A stretch of DNA of 64,000 nucleotides from Oscheius dolichura (Eukaryota; Nematoda; Chromadorea; Rhabditida; Rhabditidae): positions 6,324,001 to 6,388,000 of the forward strand of contig OW051495.1 in assembly GCA_932521035.1 (NCBI GenBank), written 5' to 3'. Below the pieces are notes generated by a model. The model ran no database searches and was not told the origin of the DNA. It worked only from the letters and a program-made list of their open reading frames with translations. Within the stretch, counting starts at the first letter, position 1; every line of letters starts with the position of its first letter. Position numbers and translations under genes: made by a program. This document shows, piece after piece, positions 58,135 to 64,000 of this stretch.

Positions 58135-60329
58135 ATGAAGAAAGGTAAAGCAGGAAAGAAGGATGTACAAGCGGGACTGGATGATCAGCGGTTCGCTCAC
58201 TTGAAATCAGATCCTAAGTTTAGTGGCCTTAGTAATAAAAATAAGAAGGTTTGTTTCTCATTTCTTTATTTGATTAAAATTGTTTGAGGTTGTTATTGAA
58301 AAACGATTCACTGCTGCTTTGACGGATGCCAAATTTTCAAGTCGAGCTCCCGTAGACAAGCGAGGACGTAAAATGAAGAAAACAACCGGTTCTTTCTATT
58401 GTTTGTATTAGTCATCTGTTGCAGGAAATGATCTCCTTGACTTATATGAAGTTGAAGAAGAGAGTGACGACGGTAGACCGCTCAAAAAAGCGCGTAAAGG
58501 CAAGGATACGGCTGTAGAAGAACTGGAAGCAAAGCCAACCAAAGTTTGTCTTTAGGGATTCCTAATAAATTGTTTTTTAGTTGGATCTTGCAAGAGGAGA
58601 AGGTAATATTTCGTCGTCAGACGAAAGTGATTCTGAATCCGACTGGGAGCTTCCTGACGATGTTCAACAAAACATGCATTTGGCGAATTTGGATCAGTAA
58701 GCGTTTTCTTAACATTTCCCATGTTGAGTTTAGCGACGCCGAGAAAGTTGAATGGGCCAGTAAACGTCTTGCGGCTTGTAATTTGGACTGGAATCTTATA
58801 AAAGCCGAGGATATACTGATTCTTGTTAATTCGTTCAAGCCTTCTGGTGGCAAGATAGAAAGTGTTTCGATTTATTTGTCGGATTTTGGTAAAGAACGTC
58901 TCGAAGAAGAAAACAAGTACGGCCCTCGTCTAAACATTAAAAAACCTATCGAGGATATTCAAGAAGCGGAAGAACTTGATCCGTCAGTGCTTCTGATAAC
59001 GTTACGTCCTTTTAGAGAAACCAAAGCAGCTGTTCGAAAATATCAGATTGATTTATTAAAATATTATTACGCTGTGATAGAATGCGATACCGAAGCGACT
59101 GCGACAGCCATTTATGAACAATGCGATGGATTTCAGTTTGAAACTTCTGGGTTAAAAATGGATCTCCGATTCATTCCCGATGATATGGAATTTGAAGTAA
59201 CGCGTCGATTTATCTATATTGTGTATATTCCAGAAGAGCCGTTTAAAAGAGAAGATGGGAGAATCCGACGTAAATCTGGACAAGTATAAATCAAAGGAAA
59301 AAATTCTGTGCAGTGTTGCACGAACCGACAGTAAAGTGGCCTGGGATGAAAATGATGAAGAGCGAGCGAAAAAGTTTTCGGACGCATTTAAGTTGGTTAA
59401 TTTATTAACGGTTATGTATATTATTTGCTAGTGACGAAGATGAAGGAGCTGGATTAATTGCCGATTCCGACTCAGATGATGAAGAGGCCACAGAGCGGCG
59501 GAAGCAAATTTTGAGGGCTTTATTAAATGAGGAGGATAAAGGCGAAGAACTTGATGTATATTACCACGAAGTCATTGTATATTTCAAATACAGGTTGAAT
59601 GGAGCGATAGTGAGCAACGAATCAAGGAAGAAGAACATGTTGAACAAGTTAAAGAGGAAGATGAGGAAAGTGGCGACAGTGATATTGAAAAGGCACTTGC
59701 TAAACGAGATGACGATTGCAGCAGTGAGGAAGACGCAGAAGAGGCAAACGAAGATAACAAAGATAAAGATAGTGTAGAAAATACAACGGTAAAGCGTTTT
59801 TATTAACGGTAACCAAGTTATTACAGAAGAAGAAGAACAAGTATGCTACCTATTTGGAGAAAAGAAAACAAAAACGAAAGGAACGTAAACAGAAAATGAA
59901 AGAGACTAAAGACGCCGAAAAACAAATGTTCGAAGAAGTTGGGAAAGAAGCAAAACTTCGACAACAGGTTGGCACATTTCCTTTTTTTTTGTTTATTGAA
60001 ACGTTTTAGGATGCAAAGGCAAAGAAAGCATCCCGAGAAATAAGTGATGAGACAGTCGATAAAATTGTAGCTGATGATCGTTTCAACGCTCTTTTTACGG
60101 ACAGTGCTTTCGCTATCGAGCAAAGTGCCAAAGAGTCCAAGGTAATTTTCTCAATATTTATAATTTCATGAAATTGTAATATAAACGTTTTTAGGGTTCG
60201 AAACTTATTGAAAAGCAAGCATCAATCAAAAAGCAGAGTAAATCTGCGCAAAACACTTCCGATGATCTCCTTTCAAAACTAAAAGCAAAAGCCAACAAAT
60301 GGGAGCAGAAAAAACAGAAGAAGAAATAA
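58135..60329 (+). CDS. ESF1: ESF1-like nucleolar pre-rRNA processing protein
   Basis: About a dozen exons; about 590 residues, highly charged. Start MKKGKAGKKDVQAGLDDQRF is chosen because the ATG at 58119 meets a stop after nine codons. Recognisable family segments: DPKFSGLSNKNKKVVIEKRF, VDKRGRKM, RLAACNLDWNLIKAEDILIL, LNSFKPSGGKIESVSIY, KYQIDLLKYYYAVIECDTEATATAIYEQCDGFQFE, IPDDMEFE, and at the C-terminus VADDRFNALFTDSAFAIEQS and LKAKANKWEQKKQKKK. Several Asp/Glu/Ser and Lys-rich stretches lie between. ESF1 is a nucleolar protein needed for 18S rRNA maturation in the small-subunit processome (family knowledge). Third gene of the trio. It ends at 60329. Confidence 0.92.
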
Positions 60330-60411
60330 GACTGCGTATTGTTCATTTTTATTGCTTGTTATTGTTGTTACTCAATAAGCCCGATTAGGGCGGTTATTCC
60401 ATACTTCTCTT

Positions 60412-61352
60412 CTATATTTTGGAATGCTCGCGTTTAGGTATAGATCTTTTTTTCCAAAGAATGCAGTCCGTAATGACGGATAGTACGACATATAAAATAG
60501 ATTGGGAGATACTAATCTCTAGGGGATCCTCCTCTCGGCTGGCAGCTTTCCACTCGTCGTAATTATTTGCATTTGGAATCGCTAATATCACCATATCTTC
60601 TGTGGGATCTTGTAGTTTAAAGCTGACATTAGCCGAGGTTGTTTTGAACTTAAAAAGGTACTATTTTGAGATGTGAAAGGGAAAATAGCAATAAGAGGGT
60701 TATAGAGAGCAATATAGAGGCCCGCAATTGCAGGGATTACTGTCTCACTTTGACAATTGTCGCCGATTTCACCAGAGGGATCCATGACTTTCAGAAGCTC
60801 AATGGGACGATAAAGGTAGAAGAAACGTTTAAAGTGACCTAAAACTATTACGATGCTGTCATCTTGCAAATAATCTTCTTCTACAACAATCATGAGAATA
60901 CTGGACCAGACTAAATTTATTGGGTTAGAAGACACCAAAATACAACCACACTCCGACTATTTGCTGATACTCCGTTCTTCTTCGAGTATTGCTCCAATTC
61001 TATAATCATCACGTCCTTCCGCTTTTTGAGAGACTAGCCGTCAAAGAAGACGATATAAATCTGCCCGGGCTGTCCTCTTATTAGCGCCTTGCCCATTTGA
61101 ATAGAAAGGGACAGATTCCAGTAGCCGACTGTACTGCCGTCTGCCACGATCTTATTCGTTGTCTTCATGGGAAGTAAGCCGACCTGTTGGCTGAACATAT
61201 CAACGAGAAGTACAGTCACCTGGCCGAGAGAGAGAGACCCTACCGGCTACAATGCCTGCTGTCCTTTCGCAGATACTCCAAAGTATTTCCGGTCCGATAT
61301 TTAAATTTACAATCTCCCAGGAGTTGTCCGTAATTGCCAACAAATGGCACAT
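60412..61352 (-). CDS. Unrecognised protein with C-terminal membrane helix
   Basis: Read on minus: MCHLLAITDNSWEIVNLNIG to ERTAGI; a 31-nt intron; VTVLLVDMFSQQVGLLPMKT to RGQPGQIYI; an intron of about 95 nt; SECGCILVSSNPINLVWSSI through DPSGEIGDNCQSETVIPAIA and LYIALYNPLIAIFPF. Then a T run at 60652-60656 region, where one extra base would join NSTF to FKFKTTSANVSFKLQDPTED. The final part has a membrane helix (SILYVVLSVITDCILW) and a short basic tail ending HSKI at 60412. It looks like a mostly beta-rich lumenal or extracellular domain anchored near the C-terminus. The start is uncertain and no signal peptide was found, so a further 5' exon is possible. The frame break may be an assembly error. 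The 3' end faces ESF1 only about 80 nt away. Confidence 0.5.
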
Positions 61353-62024
61353 CGAAACTGACTCCTTTCCTATGTCTACCGTCTATTTATCTGTATTTTA
61401 ATTCTTTTTTCTGTGTTTTATAAATTGATGAAATTGACATTTTGAGTAGATTAGAATGCCACCTGCGCAGCTCTGACAATCTTTGTCTCGGTCTAACAAG
61501 ACTCTTTTCGCCCTCTCCATATCATTAATCACCTCCCTCGCTACCTTCTAATTATAAATTACTCTCTTAACTTCAACAAAGTGTGTCTTCGTCTTGTGAA
61601 AGAAGCGCCCCCTCCCCCTTTTCTGTAATGCCTCAAATGATCCCCGTCCCTCCCTAATGACTGCCCTCCTCGTGTCATCACCGATTTAGACAAAGAAGAA
61701 AAGAAGTTAATTATTTGTGAAGTACACTTACATCTATCAAAACCCCCTAGAAGCACCTGCCCCCGGTCATGATGGCATGTCCACTTTGGATCTTTCCCAT
61801 GATCCCAGAAGTTTTTGACATTTTGCCCGCAGGTCTTGTTGTTTGTGTTTTTACGTATTTTATTCGACTTGAACCAACACGAGATCAAGAGATCTAATTA
61901 AAAATACTTAACACTATCAATTACTCGCCCCGACCCCCGCGAAATACAATTTTCTTATCAAGACTAACATGTTCCTTTTCAAGATATCTCTGTCTTCCGG
62001 TGGGATCAGACAAAAAGTCGGAGA
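61353..62024. other. Intergenic region
   Basis: No gene accepted. A 49-codon plus-strand frame from 61250 overlaps the minus-strand gene and is taken as chance. Confidence 0.4.
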
Positions 62025-63314
62025 ATGGCATTGGACTCCCTGAAATTCCTGATCACCCTCTCGTATGGTATGTGCTCCATGGTGGCCTATGCCCTGGTCG
62101 ACTACACCCTCCTTAAGAACTACAAGATATTCCAAGGCTCCTTCTTCCAGCTGTTTCTCTACCAATCCTTCTTCGTGCGTTTCTCCTGGTTGATATTCCA
62201 TATACACCCTCTTCAGAACTGTCTGACATATTTCAATTCAATGGTCACCTTGAGACTGCCCCAGAACACGTGCCAGAACTGTACCCTGGCTCCAATATTC
62301 TCTGGGAATGAGGTCCCCGGTCTCCAAATATTCCATACCATCCATTACCATATGGCGTTTCTACAATACTTATTCACTGCGGCCATCTCCGGTAATCGCT
62401 TCTCCATGATGTTGTTCCCCTTCGGCTACGAGAAGGTAACCCGTCTAGTTCTTCTATCCCAATGGGAATAGTTCTGGAGACGGGCCCTTCTGCCTATTCT
62501 CCTGGCCATCGTCCTCCTCCCATTCGTCGCCACCTGGCCGTTTCCCTTCAACAAGTCCGACTATCTTTATGTTCCCTCCAGCGATTGGTATGCCATCCGA
62601 ACCACGGCGGTACGTATGATATATCTGTATCTTGTTCATTTTAGAGGGGTCATAATTAGGGGGATGTACCCTCGGGGGGCGAGGAACCAATTAACAGAAT
62701 CAGTTATCAAGAAGGGGACATTCGCGAAATATCAAAGAACAGCCTATCTATTCTGACTAATCAGACACATTTTGAACTCTGAAAAGGAAGAAGAAAAAAA
62801 ACTCTTTTAGGATCTCTCAGTCCTATATACGTATCTCCTGTCCCATATGATTATCACGACGTCACTGGGCACCTTCTTCAACGTGACTACTCTGGCTCTT
62901 CTTATTTTTGTAGGTTTATTCTCGGATAGATGTCGACAAGTTCTAGAAGAGTCGGCAAAACAGAGCAAAGAAGTCCGAGCTGTACCTGATAATCCACAGC
63001 TTCGTGGGGTTTGCCATCGAAGTGTTCACTGCCTCCATTACGGTAGCCTCCTTCCCACCCCCACCCTAATTTACCGATTCCAGGTTCTGAATAAGTTGGC
63101 AGTCGGTCTGAACGAGAGCTGGTACATGCAGATCGGACAGCTGATGCTTCCCTTCGCCAGCGACGGCCTCACCCTCGTCCACCCCTTCCTCCTTATCATC
63201 TGCAGTTCCTCCCTGAGAAACTGTCTCAAATATCAGCTTACGGGGCAGTCGAACCGAGTGATCGAGCTGCACAGCGGAGGGAACACTGCTCCCGTCTCCA
63301 GAAACCCCCATTGA
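62025..63314 (+). CDS. Serpentine chemoreceptor, srg class
   Basis: Five exons. Membrane segments: FLITLSYGMCSMVAYALVDY, FFQLFLYQSFFVRFSWLIF, HYHMAFLQYLFTAAISGNRF, ALLPILLAIVLLPFVATW, MIITTSLGTFFNVTTLALLI, IIHSFVGFAIEVFTASIT and QIGQLMLPFASDGLTLVHPF. The AISGNRFSMMLFPFGYEK stretch after TM3 is the srg-family hallmark. The first loop has several cysteines (QNTCQNCTLAP). An intron ending TTCTAG at about 62946 joins ALLIF to KSRQNRAKKSELYLII. The tail ends VSRNPH at 63314. Expected in sensory-neuron cilia; ligand unknown. Confidence 0.88.
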
Positions 63315-63529
63315 CGACCAGTATCTCCCTTGTCTTGTGCATATCCCAATGCTGTCTTTCTTCCTTTGCCCATTAGATGGAATAAGTAAAGCGTAGCCGA
63401 TATTCTATAGAGCTGTGATCTTCTATCTGGGAGGGGCTTCCTTTGTCTTTCTTCTATTCTTTTCCATATCCATTCACACGGGATTAGTCGGAGAAGAGCC
63501 ATTCGTCTACAAGGCAAAGGCTCTTCGTC

Positions 63530-64000
63530 ATGAAATCGTCTCTCTATATCCTGGGTATTTTCCTTTCTGCCTGGCCCCAGTTCACACAGCAGCAGACATG
63601 TATGGAGATGTTACCTCATGCATGCCCGAAAATTATACTCCACAACTCCACGACTATAACAATTGCGAACACTAGTCCGGGAATACTTACGTGAGTTTGT
63701 GTCTTACAGACCAGTCACTACATCCATTTTCAGGGAAACCGAGAATGGTTACACATGTACCGCAGTACTTCCGAAAACAACTGGTCTCATAGGATTGCTA
63801 GAATTAAAACTAGCAGGCCCTGATGGCGAGCTCAAGACTACCAATAATCTCCCGTACACAGTGAATGTGACTTGTAATGAGGCCCTTGGCTACTACACCC
63901 TTGTCAATGAACCCACCGAACCAATTTTTCATCTTTGGTGTCTGTCTCTAACTGGTAGCCCTGGACCAATCAGTACTATTTTCAAAAATTACATGAAAAC
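63530..64000 (+). CDS. 5' part of a secreted protein gene, cut by the window end
   Basis: The ATG at 63530 opens a signal peptide (MKSSLYILGIFLSAWPQFTQ). The exon ends at a GTGAGT donor near 63692; a 43-nt intron ends in TTTTCAG near 63734. The second exon stays open to the edge: ETENGYTCTAVLPKTTGLIG, LAGPDGELKTTNNLPYTVNV, LGYYTLVNEPTEPIFHLWCL. Cysteines (QTCMEMLPHACPK, YTCTAV, VTCNE, LWCLS) and sequons (NST, NVT) indicate an extracellular beta-rich domain. A C. elegans-type secreted/CUB-like family is possible but not proven. The open frame from 63415 in another frame is a shadow. Confidence 0.7.

Noticed and set aside
60970-61070. In-frame TAG after YIVFFDG read as programmed stop readthrough in the 60.4-61.4 kb gene
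   Set aside because: A 95-nt intron from GTCTTC to AAATAG removes the stop and joins both sides in frame, so no readthrough is needed.
63415-63675. Open frame FYLGGASFVFLLFFSIS... at the right end
   Set aside because: It starts without ATG and stops inside the first exon of the signal-peptide gene that occupies a different frame and splices correctly.

Overview
This is nuclear DNA from a eukaryote, almost certainly a free-living or at least chemosensory-rich nematode. The genes are split by very short GT-AG introns (mostly 30-50 nt, usually with TTTCAG-type acceptors). The gene content is nematode-like: serpentine chemoreceptors of several sr families, a CX-module protein, an F-box gene, a divergent nuclear hormone receptor, a nicotinic receptor alpha subunit, a Bicaudal-C/bcc-1 homologue and many small secreted proteins. 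I cannot name the species. All exon models were read by hand from the sequence; ends and some splice sites are approximate.

Layout. 0-4.1 kb: a partial gene leaving the left edge (minus), a decayed gene fragment and a dead RTE-like LINE, all bounded by a 47-bp direct repeat. 4.3-5.9 kb: peptide-type rhodopsin GPCR (minus). 5.9-11.8 kb: gene-free, purine-rich plus strand. 11.8-14.5 kb: Bicaudal-C homologue (minus). 15.3-17.0 kb: secreted Cys-rich protein (minus). 18.0-18.2 kb: foldback element. 18.8-20.5 kb: F-box gene (minus). 20.5-25.4 kb: gene-poor. 25.4-26.7 kb: secreted Thr-rich mucin-like protein (minus). 28.1-28.4 kb: small peptide precursor (minus). 30.3-31.6 kb: sra/srab-like receptor (plus). 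32.6-35.3 kb: nicotinic alpha subunit (plus). 35.7-37.5 kb: CX-module membrane protein (minus). 38.7-41.5 kb: two chemoreceptors (minus). 42.1-43.6 kb: six-unit repetitive secreted proprotein (minus). 44.3-46.3 kb: LAT-type amino acid transporter (minus). 47.5-49.1 kb: nuclear receptor (plus). 49.5-50.4 kb: fatty-acid-hydroxylase/sterol-oxidase-type enzyme (plus). 50.6-51.5 kb: decayed gene with a 16-bp tandem repeat (minus). 51.7-60.3 kb: an AT-richer block with three closely spaced co-directional housekeeping genes (KIAA2013/DUF2152, cytosolic methionyl-tRNA synthetase, ESF1) that looks like an operon. 60.4-61.4 kb: unrecognised gene (minus). 62.0-63.3 kb: srg chemoreceptor (plus). 63.5 kb to the end: 5' part of a secreted-protein gene (plus).

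The most unusual items are the six-unit NxYGDEQ proprotein, whose units are separated by furin-like sites, and the short candidate neuropeptide precursor. Also notable are the AT-rich operon-like block inside a GC-richer receptor-rich region, stop codons fused to the polyadenylation signal, and several coding exons that need a one-base repair, suggesting either assembly indels or young pseudogenes.
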